Source: Kumtagia sp964244725
GTDB lineage: Bacteria > Pseudomonadota > Alphaproteobacteria > Rhizobiales > Rhizobiaceae
Direction of reading: 5' to 3'
NCBI GenBank assembly: GCA_964244725.1
Contig: CAXTJQ010000013.1
Coordinates: forward strand, 1 to 64,000
DNA: 64,000 nucleotides
Shown here: positions 17,682-26,062 of the stretch, piece after piece
How positions within the stretch are numbered: the first letter of the stretch is position 1
Layout of the letters: the number at the start of each line of letters is the position of its first letter
Position numbers and translations under genes: made by a program
Notes under the pieces: generated by a model
Database searches by the model: none
The model's input: the letters and a program-made list of their open reading frames with translations, nothing else
What the model was told of the DNA's origin: nothing

Positions 17682-18560
17682 ATGTCCCTGAGCATCAGCG
17701 CGCAAAGCACGACGTGGACCTATGTCGACGGCGATTGGCACGAGGGCAATATTGCGATCGTCGGCCCGCGGTCGCATGCGATGTGGCTCGGATCGAGCGT
17801 CTTCGACGGCGCGCGGTGGTTCGAAGGCGTCGCGCCGGACCTCGGCCGCCACTGTCAGCGCGTCAACGCTTCGGCAAGCGCGCTCGGCCTTGCGCCGACC
17901 ATGGAAGCAGGCGCGATCGAAGCGCTGACACGCGACGGGCTGAAGAAGTTCGACGGCGCGACGGCGGTCTATATCCGGCCGATGTACTGGGCCGAGCATG
18001 GCGGCTACATGGGCGTTCCCGCCGATCCGGACTCGACGCGGTTTTGTCTGTGCCTCTACGAATCGCCGATGATGGCCCCGACCGGCTTCTCGCTGACGGT
18101 CTCGCCGTTCCGCCGGCCGACGATCGAGACGATGCCGACCAACGCCAAGGCCGGATGCCTCTATCCGAACAATGGCCGCGCGATCCTCGAAGCCCGGAGG
18201 CGCGGCTTCGACAATTGCCTTGTCCTGGATATGCTCGGCAACGTCGCCGAGACGGGCTCGTCGAACATCTTCCTGGTCAAGGATGGGCAGGTCTTCACGC
18301 CCGCCGCCAACGGAACCTTCCTTTCGGGCATCACCCGGGCGCGAACGATCGCGCTGCTCGGCGATGAGGGGCTGCAAACGGTCGAGAAGGCGCTGACGGT
18401 TCACGACTTCCTCGACGCCGACGAGATCTTCTCGACCGGCAACCACTCGAAGGTCGTGCCGGTGACGCGCATCGAGGAGCGCGATCTCCAACCGGGGCCG
18501 ATCGCCAAGAAGGTCCGCGACTTGTACTGGGATTTCGCGCATTCGACATCCGCCGGCTGA
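17682..18560 (+). CDS. class IV aminotransferase (branched-chain type)
   Basis: The 292-residue protein is a fold-type IV PLP aminotransferase, closest to branched-chain amino acid aminotransferases. The PLP lysine is in NAKAGCLYPNNGRAI and the cofactor-phosphate motif in NVAETGSSNIFLVKDGQVFTP, followed by SGITRARTIALL. It would transfer the amino group between leucine, isoleucine or valine and 2-oxoglutarate. D-amino-acid aminotransferases share the fold, so specificity is not certain. The chosen ATG at 17682 begins directly before the conserved WTYVDGDWHEGN strand. It is divergent from the dehalogenase gene and upstream of sodB. Confidence 0.88.
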   Translation: MSLSISAQSTTWTYVDGDWHEGNIAIVGPRSHAMWLGSSVFDGARWFEGVAPDLGRHCQRVNASASALGLAPTMEAGAIEALTRDGLKKFDGATAVYIRPMYWAEHGGYMGVPADPDSTRFCLCLYESPMMAPTGFSLTVSPFRRPTIETMPTNAKAGCLYPNNGRAILEARRRGFDNCLVLDMLGNVAETGSSNIFLVKDGQVFTPAANGTFLSGITRARTIALLGDEGLQTVEKALTVHDFLDADEIFSTGNHSKVVPVTRIEERDLQPGPIAKKVRDLYWDFAHSTSAG

Positions 18561-18662
18561 GGCCCTAGAACCGGGAACCGAGAAGGGACGGAGACGTTCT
18601 GGAGCGACGGTCTATTTTAATCGCCGGCGGCTTGCCGGTCTTTGCAGCGATGGAGTTTTGAG

Positions 18663-19262
18663 ATGGCTTTCGAATTGCCCGCCTTGCCTTACGACTACGA
18701 GGCCCTGCAGCCCTTTATGTCGAAAGAGACGCTCGAATATCATCACGACAAGCATCACAAGGCCTATGTCGACAACGGCAACAAGCTGGCGGCCGAAGCC
18801 GGCATGGACGGCCTGTCGGTCGAGGAGGTGGTCAAGCAGTCCTTTGGGAAGAACCCGGGCCTCTTCAACAATGCCGCGCAGCACTACAATCATATTCACT
18901 TCTGGAAGTGGATGAAGAAGGGCGGCGGCGGCAAGGGCTTGCCGGGCGTCTTGCAGAAGGCCGTGGACAGCGATCTTGGCGGCTACGACAAATTCAGGAC
19001 CGATTTCGTCGCTGCCGGGACCACCCAGTTCGGTTCGGGCTGGGCGTGGCTTTCCGTGCAGGATGGCAAGCTCGCGATTTCCAAGACGCCGAACGGCGAA
19101 AATCCGCTCGTGCATGGAGCGACGCCCATCCTCGGCGTCGATGTCTGGGAGCATTCCTACTATATCGACTATCGCAACGCGCGGCCGAAATACCTCGAGG
19201 CCTTCGTCGACAGCCTCATCGACTGGGATTATGTGCTGGAGCGGTACGAAGCGGCGGCATGA
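18663..19262 (+). CDS. sodB: superoxide dismutase, iron type
   Basis: A 199-residue Fe/Mn superoxide dismutase that disproportionates superoxide to oxygen and hydrogen peroxide in the cytoplasm. Metal ligands are visible in LEYHHDKHHKAYV, in the NNAAQHYNHIHFW segment, and in DVWEHSYYIDY. The AAQ sequence in the N-terminal domain is typical of iron rather than manganese enzymes, where the second-shell glutamine sits elsewhere. The ATG at 18663 is preceded by GGAG. A strong intrinsic terminator follows the stop, so the transcription unit ends here. Confidence 0.95.
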   Translation: MAFELPALPYDYEALQPFMSKETLEYHHDKHHKAYVDNGNKLAAEAGMDGLSVEEVVKQSFGKNPGLFNNAAQHYNHIHFWKWMKKGGGGKGLPGVLQKAVDSDLGGYDKFRTDFVAAGTTQFGSGWAWLSVQDGKLAISKTPNGENPLVHGATPILGVDVWEHSYYIDYRNARPKYLEAFVDSLIDWDYVLERYEAAA

Positions 19263-19270
19263 CCATCGGA

Positions 19271-19294
19271 CCCCGCCGCGGCGGGGTTTCTTTT
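19271..19294 (+). terminator. intrinsic terminator after sodB
   Basis: CCCCGCC and GGCGGGG form a perfect hairpin (19271-19286) followed by TTTCTTTT. It lies 8 bases after the sodB stop and should end the sodB transcript. Confidence 0.85.
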
Positions 19295-19391
19295 GGCGCG
19301 GTCTCCACCCTCACGAAACCGTGAAGGCAGAGAACTGAGTCGGTGGCCTTTCATGACTTCAGGCCGCATTTTTGCAATCGAGGGGTTTCCG

Positions 19392-19826
19392 ATGCGCAAG
19401 CTTGTTCTCGTCGCCGCTTCCGTCGCCGCTCTTACAACGGCCCATGCCGGTCCCATCGAGGACCGCGAGGCCTTGATGAAGTCGTTCGGCAAGGCGTTGG
19501 GACAGTTGGCGCCGGTGGCGAAGGGCGAAAGGCCCTTCGATGCGGACGCCGTCAAGACCACGCTGGCGACCTTGAACACGCAGGCCCAGAAATTCGATGT
19601 CGCGACGCTGTTCCCGGAAGGCAGCACGAACGCGGAGTCGACGGCTTCGCAGAAAATCTGGGAAGACAAGGCCGGCTTTCAGGGCAAGGTCGACGATTAC
19701 AAGGCGGACGTCATGGCGGCGTCCTCCTCGCCGACGCCGGACGTTGCTTCGCTGCAGGCCAAGATGGAAACGATCGGGAGCGATTGCGGCGGCTGTCACC
19801 AGACGTTTAGAGTTAAAAAGAACTAG
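19392..19826 (+). CDS. cytochrome c'/c556-type monoheme cytochrome
   Basis: The 144-residue protein has a signal peptide (KLVLVAASVAALTTAHA, cleaved before GPIEDREA). The mature four-helix domain ends in the heme-binding motif CGGCH near the C-terminus (SDCGGCHQTFRVKKN). This C-terminal CxxCH placement is diagnostic of cytochrome c' and c556 proteins, which are periplasmic. The start at 19392 has GAGGGG upstream. It is followed 9 bases later by a diheme cytochrome gene, so the two are probably an electron-transfer operon. Maturation would need the ccm genes at 59-63 kb. Confidence 0.92.
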   Translation: MRKLVLVAASVAALTTAHAGPIEDREALMKSFGKALGQLAPVAKGERPFDADAVKTTLATLNTQAQKFDVATLFPEGSTNAESTASQKIWEDKAGFQGKVDDYKADVMAASSSPTPDVASLQAKMETIGSDCGGCHQTFRVKKN

Positions 19827-19835
19827 CTCCAGACG

Positions 19836-20774
19836 GTGAGAATTCTCGCCAAGGTCGTGACCGCCGCGATCGCCGTCGCCGCGATATCGGGCGCGGCGTT
19901 CTGGTTTGCAACGATTCCGCGGAAGCTGGACGCAGCGGTGGTCGCGCAGACGGGCGCCGGCGACCCCAGGCGCGGAGAGCGTATCTTCCGGGCAGGCGGA
20001 TGCTCCTCCTGTCATGCCAGACCCGGTTCGGAAGGCGAGGCGAAACTGGTCCTGACCGGCGGCGTCGAATTGAAGACGCAGTTCGGAACGTTCGTGGCGC
20101 CGAATATTTCACAGGACAAGACCGACGGGATCGGCGGCTGGTCGCCGGAGGACTTCGCCAACGCGATGTTGAAGGGCGTTTCGCCCGAAGGCGAGCACCT
20201 TTATCCAGCCTTCCCCTACGCATCCTATGCGCGGATGACACCGGCGGACGTGGGCGACCTTCATGCCTACATGAAGACGCTGACCCCGGTTTCCGGCCGC
20301 GCTCCCGACCATCGCCTCTCGTTTCCATTCACGATCCGCCGCGGGCTTGGGTTGTGGAAGCTGCTCTATCTCAGCGACAGGCCGGTCGTCGCGCTGCCTG
20401 CCGACGCCTCGGATGCCGTGAAACTTGGGCAATACCTCGTCGAGGGCCCGGGTCATTGCGGCGAATGCCACACGCCTCGCTCGGCGGTCGGCGGGACGGA
20501 CAAGGCGCGATGGCTGGCTGGCGCGCCCGCGGCCGAAGGGGGCGGCGTCGTTCCCAACATCACATCCGGCGAAGGCGGTATTGGCGAATGGTCCGAGACC
20601 GATATCGCCTACTACCTCGAAAGCGGGTTCACGCCGGATTTCGATTCGGTGGGCGGCGCGATGACTGACGTCCAGCGCAACATCGCCCGGCTGCCGCCAG
20701 AGGACCGCGCGGCGATCGCGGCCTATCTGAAGGCTATACCGCCGCGGGCAAATGGCTATCCCGCGAGGAAGTGA
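19836..20774 (+). CDS. diheme cytochrome c with N-terminal anchor
   Basis: The 312-residue protein starts with GTG and a membrane anchor or signal (VVTAAIAVAAISGAAFWFA). It has two heme-binding motifs, CSSCH (about residue 56) and CGECH (about residue 210), each in its own cytochrome c domain. The layout resembles the cytochrome subunits of periplasmic alcohol, aldehyde or gluconate dehydrogenases. It lies 9 bases after the cytochrome c' gene and probably receives or passes electrons with it. No dehydrogenase gene is adjacent, so its donor is unknown. Its 3' end overlaps the convergent oligopeptidase gene by 41 bases. Confidence 0.9.
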   Translation: MRILAKVVTAAIAVAAISGAAFWFATIPRKLDAAVVAQTGAGDPRRGERIFRAGGCSSCHARPGSEGEAKLVLTGGVELKTQFGTFVAPNISQDKTDGIGGWSPEDFANAMLKGVSPEGEHLYPAFPYASYARMTPADVGDLHAYMKTLTPVSGRAPDHRLSFPFTIRRGLGLWKLLYLSDRPVVALPADASDAVKLGQYLVEGPGHCGECHTPRSAVGGTDKARWLAGAPAAEGGGVVPNITSGEGGIGEWSETDIAYYLESGFTPDFDSVGGAMTDVQRNIARLPPEDRAAIAAYLKAIPPRANGYPARK

Positions 20775-22914
20775 GCGTCCCTTTGCTTTCGGCGTCATGC
20801 GACGTCGGCTCGGCCGACGCTTTGCCGGTCACTTTCAAGGCGAACGCGTAGGTGTAGGCAATTTCCTCGAGCCGCGAAAAGCGGCCCGAAGCGCCGGCAT
20901 GGCCGGAATCCATGTTGATCTTGAAAATGATCGGGTTCGCGTCGGTCTTCAGCTTGCGCAGCCGCGCCACCCATTTGGCCGGTTCCCAATAGGTGACGCG
21001 CGGATCGGTGAGACCGGCCGCGACGAAGATCGGAGGATAGGCCTGCTTCGCGACGTTGTCGTAGGGCGAGTAGGCCGCGATCGTCCGGTAGTCGGTCTCG
21101 GAAGCGATCGGATTGCCCCATTCGGGCCATTCCGGAGGCGTCAGCGGCAGGCTCGCGTCGAGCATCGTGTTCAACACGTCGACAAACGGGACTTCGGCCA
21201 CGAGCGCGGCGAACGCCTCCGGCGCAAGATTGGCGACCGCGCCGACGAGCATCCCGCCGGCGGAGCCGCCGTGACCGACGATGCGGTCGTGCGCGGTGAA
21301 GCCATGCGCGGCCAGGTAGTGCGCGCAGGCGATGAAATCCCGGAAGGTGTTGGTCTTCTTCTCGCGCTTGCCGTCGTCGTACCAGGAATAGCCCTTGTCC
21401 TTGCCGCCCCGAACATGGGCGATCGCGTAGACGAAGCCGCGATCGACGAGCGAGAGCCAATTGGTGTTGAAGGCGGCGGGAATGGCGATCCCGTAGGCGC
21501 CGTAGCCGTAGAGCAGGCAGGGGGCCGTGCCGTCCAACGCCGTGTCGCGATGGTAGAGCAGGGAGACCGGCACCAAGGCGCCGTCATGCGAGGGCGCCAT
21601 GATGCGACGCGTCACATAGTTGTTCGCGTCATGGCCCGACGGCACCTCCTGCGTCTTCAGCAACACCCGTTCGCGCTTGCGCATGTCGTAATCGTACAGT
21701 TGCGACGGGGTCGTCATCGACGAGTAGGAGAAGCGGAAGATGTCGGTGTCGTATTCGTAGGAGCCCGCCATGCCGAGCGAGTAGGCTTCCTCCGGAAATC
21801 CGATGGTATGTTCCGCGCCCGTCGCCCGTTCGTGCACGACGATCCTGGGCAGGCCGTCCTTGCGCTCGAGACGGACCATGAAATCCTGAAAGCCCATGAC
21901 CGAGAGAATGAGCCGGCCGGATTCGTGAGGGACCAACTCAATCCAGTTCCGGCGGCCGGGATCGTGCGCCGGCGCGGTCATGATCTTGAAGTCCTTGGCG
22001 CCATCGGCGTTGGTCAAAACGAAAAAACTCTCCCCTCCCTCTTCGAGGTCGTATTGCAGCCCGGTCTCGCGCGCCGCGACGAACAGGGGATCGCCGGTCG
22101 GGTCGGACGCGTCGAGAATGCGGGTTTCGGAGGTCTCGTGGTCCCCGATGCCGATCAGCATCCAGCGTTTGTCGCGGGTGACGGCCGCGCTCATGAAGAA
22201 GCCGTGGTCGGGCTCCTCGTAGATCAACCGGTCCTGGGCGATTTGCGTTCCGAGGACGTGGTGAAGGATCTTCGAGGGCCTGTGGTTGTCATCGAGTCGC
22301 GTATAGAAAAATCCGCGATTGGTCGCATCCCAGCCGCCGGAGCCGCCGGTCGAGGGGATCAGGTCCGGCAGGTCGGCGCCGCTTTCCAGGTCGCGCAGCG
22401 CCAGCGTGTAGAATTCCGAGCCCTTGTCGTCATAGCTCCACAGCAGCGTCTTGTGATCGGACGAATGATCGACGCCGCCGAGAGAGAAATAGGCCTTGCC
22501 GTCGGCCTCCTTGTCGCCGTCGAGAATGATCTGCTCGGCCCCGCCGTCACGCGGCGTGCGCAGGAATCGCGGATGCTGCCCGCCGGTGCGGAACGACGAC
22601 CCGTAGGCGTAGGGGCCGTCCTTCATCGGGACGGATGAATCGTCTTCCTTGATCCTCCCCTTCATTTCCTGGAACAGGATCGCGCGGAGATCTCGGGTGT
22701 CCGCCATCATATCTTGTTGATAGAGGTTCTCTTCCTCGAGATGGGCGCGGATTGCCGGATCGAGCGTCTTCGGATCGCGAAAGACCTCCTGCCAGTTGTC
22801 CGCCCGCAGCCAGGCGAACTCGTCGTTGCGGGTCATGCCATGCGCGGTATCGGTCCAGGCGGACTCGGCCGCCAGGGGCGGGGCGATGGCGGGAAACGAA
22901 GTCGTGTCGGTCAT
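20734..22914 (-). CDS. ptrB: oligopeptidase B (S9A serine peptidase)
   Basis: A 726-residue prolyl-oligopeptidase-family enzyme that cleaves short peptides after basic residues in the cytosol. An N-terminal seven-bladed beta-propeller (about residues 70-420) covers a C-terminal alpha/beta-hydrolase domain. The catalytic serine is in GHGGSAGGMLVG, the aspartate in AAGLTDPRVTYWEP and the histidine in DSGHAGASGR. The frame is open further upstream, but the ATG at 22914 begins the conserved FPAIAPPLA segment, and the extension shows no family resemblance. The last 41 bases overlap the convergent cytochrome gene. Confidence 0.95.
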   Translation of the reverse strand: MTDTTSFPAIAPPLAAESAWTDTAHGMTRNDEFAWLRADNWQEVFRDPKTLDPAIRAHLEEENLYQQDMMADTRDLRAILFQEMKGRIKEDDSSVPMKDGPYAYGSSFRTGGQHPRFLRTPRDGGAEQIILDGDKEADGKAYFSLGGVDHSSDHKTLLWSYDDKGSEFYTLALRDLESGADLPDLIPSTGGSGGWDATNRGFFYTRLDDNHRPSKILHHVLGTQIAQDRLIYEEPDHGFFMSAAVTRDKRWMLIGIGDHETSETRILDASDPTGDPLFVAARETGLQYDLEEGGESFFVLTNADGAKDFKIMTAPAHDPGRRNWIELVPHESGRLILSVMGFQDFMVRLERKDGLPRIVVHERATGAEHTIGFPEEAYSLGMAGSYEYDTDIFRFSYSSMTTPSQLYDYDMRKRERVLLKTQEVPSGHDANNYVTRRIMAPSHDGALVPVSLLYHRDTALDGTAPCLLYGYGAYGIAIPAAFNTNWLSLVDRGFVYAIAHVRGGKDKGYSWYDDGKREKKTNTFRDFIACAHYLAAHGFTAHDRIVGHGGSAGGMLVGAVANLAPEAFAALVAEVPFVDVLNTMLDASLPLTPPEWPEWGNPIASETDYRTIAAYSPYDNVAKQAYPPIFVAAGLTDPRVTYWEPAKWVARLRKLKTDANPIIFKINMDSGHAGASGRFSRLEEIAYTYAFALKVTGKASAEPTSHDAESKGTLTSSRDSHLPAAV

Positions 22915-23412
22915 GAAGAGGATCTCGTTCTGAAGAGTCCGCGCGATGTGCGGGCGGTATAGACCACCGGACGGGCGCCAAACAGTCCCGCCGCGAACGG
23001 AGAAGATCACTCGGACGCCGCTCCGTTCAACAGGGCGGCAAGCCATCCGAGCCGAAACCACAATGACGACTAACGACGCGCCACGACATTGCACGCGCAT
23101 GATATGAACCAGAGTCAGTAGCATTCGCCAATTCGGCGCGTTTTCGACGTATTGACGCTGCGTCATCAGCGCCGCTTCTTGGCGGGGGAGCCCCTTTACC
23201 GAGCAGCGGAAGGGTTAACGGCCCTCGCGTCGGCATGATAATTTGAACTCGGGTAGGATTCAGTGAAAACAACATTGACTTGACTTCATATGAGTTCCAT
23301 TTGTAACGCACGAGCTTGTCCTCGAAGATAAGTGCTCGTTTCGCATCGCTTGCCCCCTGGAGACTGCCAGGCAGTCGGGGCACGCCAATCACGTTCTCAC
23401 CGAGGTTTCAAT
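22915..23412. other. intergenic region with mucR promoter
   Basis: About 500 bases without a convincing gene. The right half is AT-rich compared with its surroundings. Two overlapping TTGACT hexamers at 23275-23285 are followed 16 bases later by TGTAAC, a plausible mucR promoter. T/A-rich runs near 23240-23310 are the kind of sequence MucR binds when it represses itself. The left part (22915-23200) should hold the ptrB promoter on the minus strand. Short open frames here are not supported by codon use or ribosome-binding sites. Confidence 0.5.
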
Positions 23413-23838
23413 ATGGATATGTCCGAAACAGTCGTTACGAATCACGAGGCGCTGATCGAATTGACTGCCGATCTGGTCGCCGCCTACGTCAGTAACAATC
23501 CTGTACCCGCCGGCGAACTCCCAAACCTGATCGCCGACGTCCACGCTGCTTTGGGCCGCGTCGGGGTAACCGAAGAACAGGCGCCGGTCGAGAAGCAGAA
23601 GCCGGCGGTCAACCCCAAGCGCTCAGTTCAGGACGATTACATTGTCTGCCTGGAAGACGGCAAGAAGTTCAAGTCGCTCAAGCGCCATCTGATGACGCAC
23701 TACGGCATGACGCCGGACCAGTATCGCGAAAAGTGGTCGCTCGATCCCAACTATCCGATGGTCGCGCCGAATTATGCTTCCGCGCGCTCGCAACTCGCCA
23801 AGAGCATGGGCCTCGGGCGCAAGCGCAGCGAAGCCTGA
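23413..23838 (+). CDS. mucR: MucR/Ros family zinc-finger-like regulator
   Basis: MucR is a global regulator of exopolysaccharide, motility, cell-cycle and symbiosis genes in rhizobia and Brucella. The 141-residue protein has an N-terminal oligomerisation region and a C-terminal prokaryotic zinc-finger-like DNA-binding domain in the segment C79 to H96 (KKFKSLKRHLMTHYGMTPD). The second cysteine of the classical Cys2His2 Ros finger is replaced by aspartate (Asp82). MucR homologues with that change are known and some fold without zinc. The end ASARSQLAKSMGLGRK is typical. The gene is monocistronic and probably autoregulated. Confidence 0.95.
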   Translation: MDMSETVVTNHEALIELTADLVAAYVSNNPVPAGELPNLIADVHAALGRVGVTEEQAPVEKQKPAVNPKRSVQDDYIVCLEDGKKFKSLKRHLMTHYGMTPDQYREKWSLDPNYPMVAPNYASARSQLAKSMGLGRKRSEA

Positions 23839-23852
23839 GACCGGGCTTTCGC

Positions 23853-24185
23853 TCAGGGCCGCGTCATCGCAACGTCGACCGCGCGGCCTTTTCGTTCCGT
23901 CTCGCAGGCAGTCAGAGTGCCGACTATCCTGTCCCGCGCCTGTTTGAGCGCGATGTGACGGTTGAGATCGTAACTCCAATGCCGCGCCAATCCCTTTTGT
24001 CGCTCGCGCCGGATTTGCCGTTCGATCCGCGCCAGGGCGGAACGACGCGACTGCAAGTCCGCCGCCAGGATTTCCGGCAGATCAAGCCCGCAAATCAGTT
24101 GCAGCGCGACGCGCTGGATGGCGTCCGCATGACACGCGGCCTTGCCATTCAAGAACTTGTGAATGTCGTCCGCAAGCGTCCTCAT
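23853..24185 (-). CDS. conserved hypothetical protein, divergent from gafY-like gene
   Basis: A 110-residue protein, helical by composition, with two notable blocks: an N-terminal IHKFLNGKAACHADAIQRVA and a basic stretch ARIERQIRRERQKGLARHWSYD followed by LNRHIALKQARDRI. I recall rhizobial homologues annotated only as cytoplasmic protein. The start is well supported: GGAGG stands 5 bases before the ATG at 24185. The gene is convergent with mucR (15 bases) and divergent from the gafY-like gene, sharing its 186-base promoter region. That arrangement would allow a regulatory link with the GTA activators, but nothing in the sequence proves it. Confidence 0.7.
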   Translation of the reverse strand: MRTLADDIHKFLNGKAACHADAIQRVALQLICGLDLPEILAADLQSRRSALARIERQIRRERQKGLARHWSYDLNRHIALKQARDRIVGTLTACETERKGRAVDVAMTRP

Positions 24186-24371
24186 CGCAACCTCCGCCAT
24201 TGCGCGCCAGGCTACGGTCATGCAGACCCCGGGGGACAAAACTTGGCGGAGACGTGGAAACGCCCTTTGTTTCGCAAGCGATAAATCGCCTGCGGCTACA
24301 AATATGACCCTGTTTTGTTCCCAGAAACCTCGCCGCCCTGTATAAGAACGTATTCCTATCGGAGTGCGGCG

Positions 24372-24794
24372 ATGCAGGCGCGGAAGTTTGATGATTTCGA
24401 CGACGAAGAGCCGGAAGCCGGGAGTTTCGGCGCGCCGATTTTCGAGGGCGGCGCCGGTCTTGGCGCGCGGCGTTCCGAACGGATCATGTCGATCTGCGAA
24501 TCGATGATCGACATCTGCGCCGCGCTTTACAACGTCTCCAGCAAGGAGCTTCGCCAGACCGGACGAACGGCGGCCGGCGTCTCGCGGGTACGGCAAATCG
24601 CGATGTACGTCACCCACACGACGCTGCGCGTCAGCATGCCCGAGGTCGGCCGCGGCTTCGCGCGCGACCGCACGACCGTCCGTCACGCCTGCCATCTCAT
24701 CGAGGACATGCGCGACGACGGGGATTTCGACAGGACCATCGTGCTGACCGAGCGGGTTGCGCTGGCGGCTTTCCGCAACCGGCTCGATGTCTGA
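24372..24794 (+). CDS. gafY: DnaA domain IV-like protein, GafY-type GTA activator
   Basis: The 140-residue protein ends in a domain like the DNA-binding domain IV of DnaA: helices in RVRQIAMYVTHTTLRVSMPEVGRGFARDRTTVRHA (about residues 74-115, segments quoted here are shortened reading units) match the DnaA pattern R-Q-I-A-M-Y and D-x-T-T-V-x-H-A. There is no AAA+ ATPase domain. The next gene encodes a DUF6456 protein and overlaps it at TGATG. In Rhodobacter, GafA joins these two domains in one protein, and in Caulobacter they are the separate GTA activators GafY and GafZ. By that precedent this is the DNA-binding half. The start has GGAG eight bases upstream. Confidence 0.75.
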   Translation: MQARKFDDFDDEEPEAGSFGAPIFEGGAGLGARRSERIMSICESMIDICAALYNVSSKELRQTGRTAAGVSRVRQIAMYVTHTTLRVSMPEVGRGFARDRTTVRHACHLIEDMRDDGDFDRTIVLTERVALAAFRNRLDV

Positions 24795-25555
24795 TGGCGA
24801 TCGAGGTCGGCATGCAGAAACACATGGACCGCGTCCGCGCATTTCTGCGGTCGGGCAGGGCTCGCCTCGAAAGCGCAGGGGAACAAGGCATGATGATCCT
24901 CACCAACCGCCAGGGCGCGATGAGGGTGGACGCCGCCGCCCTGGCGGCGCTGGCGCAAAGCGGCGCGATCGTCAGGCAAGGCGGCCAGGTGAAACTCGCT
25001 CCGATGCCGAGCGCGCCGGTCAATCGCGACCGGGGCGAAGGCGTCGTCGAAATCGCCGGCATTCGATCGACCGTCGAGGTCAATTTCAGCGAATCGCCGC
25101 TCGGCCAATTGATGCGGCGCAAGGACAAGGACGGCAGGCCGTTCCTGTCGGCGCGTGAGTTCCAGGCCGGCGAGCGGTTGCGCAGCGACTATACGCGTGG
25201 CTGCATCATGCCCCGGTTCGGCGCCAATTGGGAACCGGGCGTCTCCAGCGGTCAGGTCGGCGACGGCAACGGCATCGCCGACCTGACGGACGCCGCGCTC
25301 GCCGCCCGCCAGCGGGTCGACCATGCGCTGAAGGCGGTGGGGCCGGAACTGTCCGGCCTGCTGGTCGATGTATGCTGCTTCCTCAAGGGACTGGAGACCG
25401 TCGAGCGCGAGCGAAGCTGGCCGGTCCGCTCGGCGAAGGTGGTGCTCAAGACCGCGCTCGGGGTCCTGGCTCGGCACTACCATCCCGACGCCGCGCCAAG
25501 ACAGCCGCGCGCCTTCCACTGGGGAAGCGACGATTATCGGCCGAGTCTGTCCTGA
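24794..25555 (+). CDS. gafZ: DUF6456 protein, GafZ-type GTA activator
   Basis: The 253-residue protein has a DUF6456 domain over about residues 95-235: SPLGQLMRRKDKDGRPFLS, FQAGERLRSDYTRG, and the C-terminal helix VRSAKVVLKTALGVLARHYH. The N-terminal 90 residues look like a small winged-helix or regulatory region. In GafA of Rhodobacter and GafZ of Caulobacter this domain contacts RNA polymerase and allows transcription of the GTA cluster. Start and upstream stop overlap (TGATG), so it is translated together with the DnaA-like protein. The GTA cluster lies 14 kb downstream in this window. Identity as GafZ rests on domain content and gene order. Confidence 0.75.
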   Translation: MAIEVGMQKHMDRVRAFLRSGRARLESAGEQGMMILTNRQGAMRVDAAALAALAQSGAIVRQGGQVKLAPMPSAPVNRDRGEGVVEIAGIRSTVEVNFSESPLGQLMRRKDKDGRPFLSAREFQAGERLRSDYTRGCIMPRFGANWEPGVSSGQVGDGNGIADLTDAALAARQRVDHALKAVGPELSGLLVDVCCFLKGLETVERERSWPVRSAKVVLKTALGVLARHYHPDAAPRQPRAFHWGSDDYRPSLS

Positions 25556-25566
25556 CGTAGCGTCGT

Positions 25567-25995
25567 TCAGACGTTTTCGGCGAGCGCGGCCCGCGCTTCC
25601 TCCCTGATGCGCCTGATCATCGCGCGCAGGCCGTTGGCGCGCTGCGGGGTCAGGTGCTCGTCGAGACCGAGCGATCGCAACAAGCCTTCCGCATCCGTCG
25701 CCTCGATCGCGCTCGCGCTTTGACCGGAATAGAGCGCGAGCACGATGGCGACCAGGCCGCGCACGATATGGGCATCGGAGTCGCCCTGAAAGAGGATGAC
25801 GGGATCAGGACCGACGCCGCGTTCTGGAAGCAGCCAGACCTGGCTGACGCAGCCCTGGACCTTGTGCGCGGCGTCGCGCGCGGCGTCGGGATAGGGCGGC
25901 AGGGATTCGCCCAGGTCGATCACGTAGCGATACTTGTCCTCCCAATCGTCGAGGAAGGCGAAGTCTTCGCGGATGCCGTCGATGGTTGCGTTCAT
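25567..25995 (-). CDS. sufE: SufE-type cysteine desulfuration protein
   Basis: SufE accepts persulfide sulfur from the cysteine desulfurase SufS and passes it to the SUF scaffold for iron-sulfur cluster assembly. The 142-residue protein has the active cysteine in KVQGCVSQVWL (Cys49). The N-terminal DDWEDKYRYVIDLGESLPP and the C-terminal HLTPQRANGLRAMI are typical of the family. The ATG at 25995 starts the conserved helix; the frame is open 66 codons further but without homology. No suf operon is adjacent. It is convergent with the gafZ-like gene, 12 bases away. Confidence 0.93.
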   Translation of the reverse strand: MNATIDGIREDFAFLDDWEDKYRYVIDLGESLPPYPDAARDAAHKVQGCVSQVWLLPERGVGPDPVILFQGDSDAHIVRGLVAIVLALYSGQSASAIEATDAEGLLRSLGLDEHLTPQRANGLRAMIRRIREEARAALAENV

Positions 25996-26062
25996 CGCCG
26001 GCGATATAGGCGCGAAGGCGCGCGCCGTCACCAAGAAAGCCGATCGCCCGAAAACTCCCGCG

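Noticed and set aside
22915..23166. N-terminal extension of oligopeptidase B to 23166
   Set aside because: The added 84 residues have no family resemblance and would cover the promoter. The ATG at 22914 fits the family start.
23853..24842. Long 329-codon minus-strand frame opposite the gafY-like gene
   Set aside because: Only the last 110 codons, from a well-placed ATG at 24185, look like a gene; the rest is antisense to the gafY-like gene.
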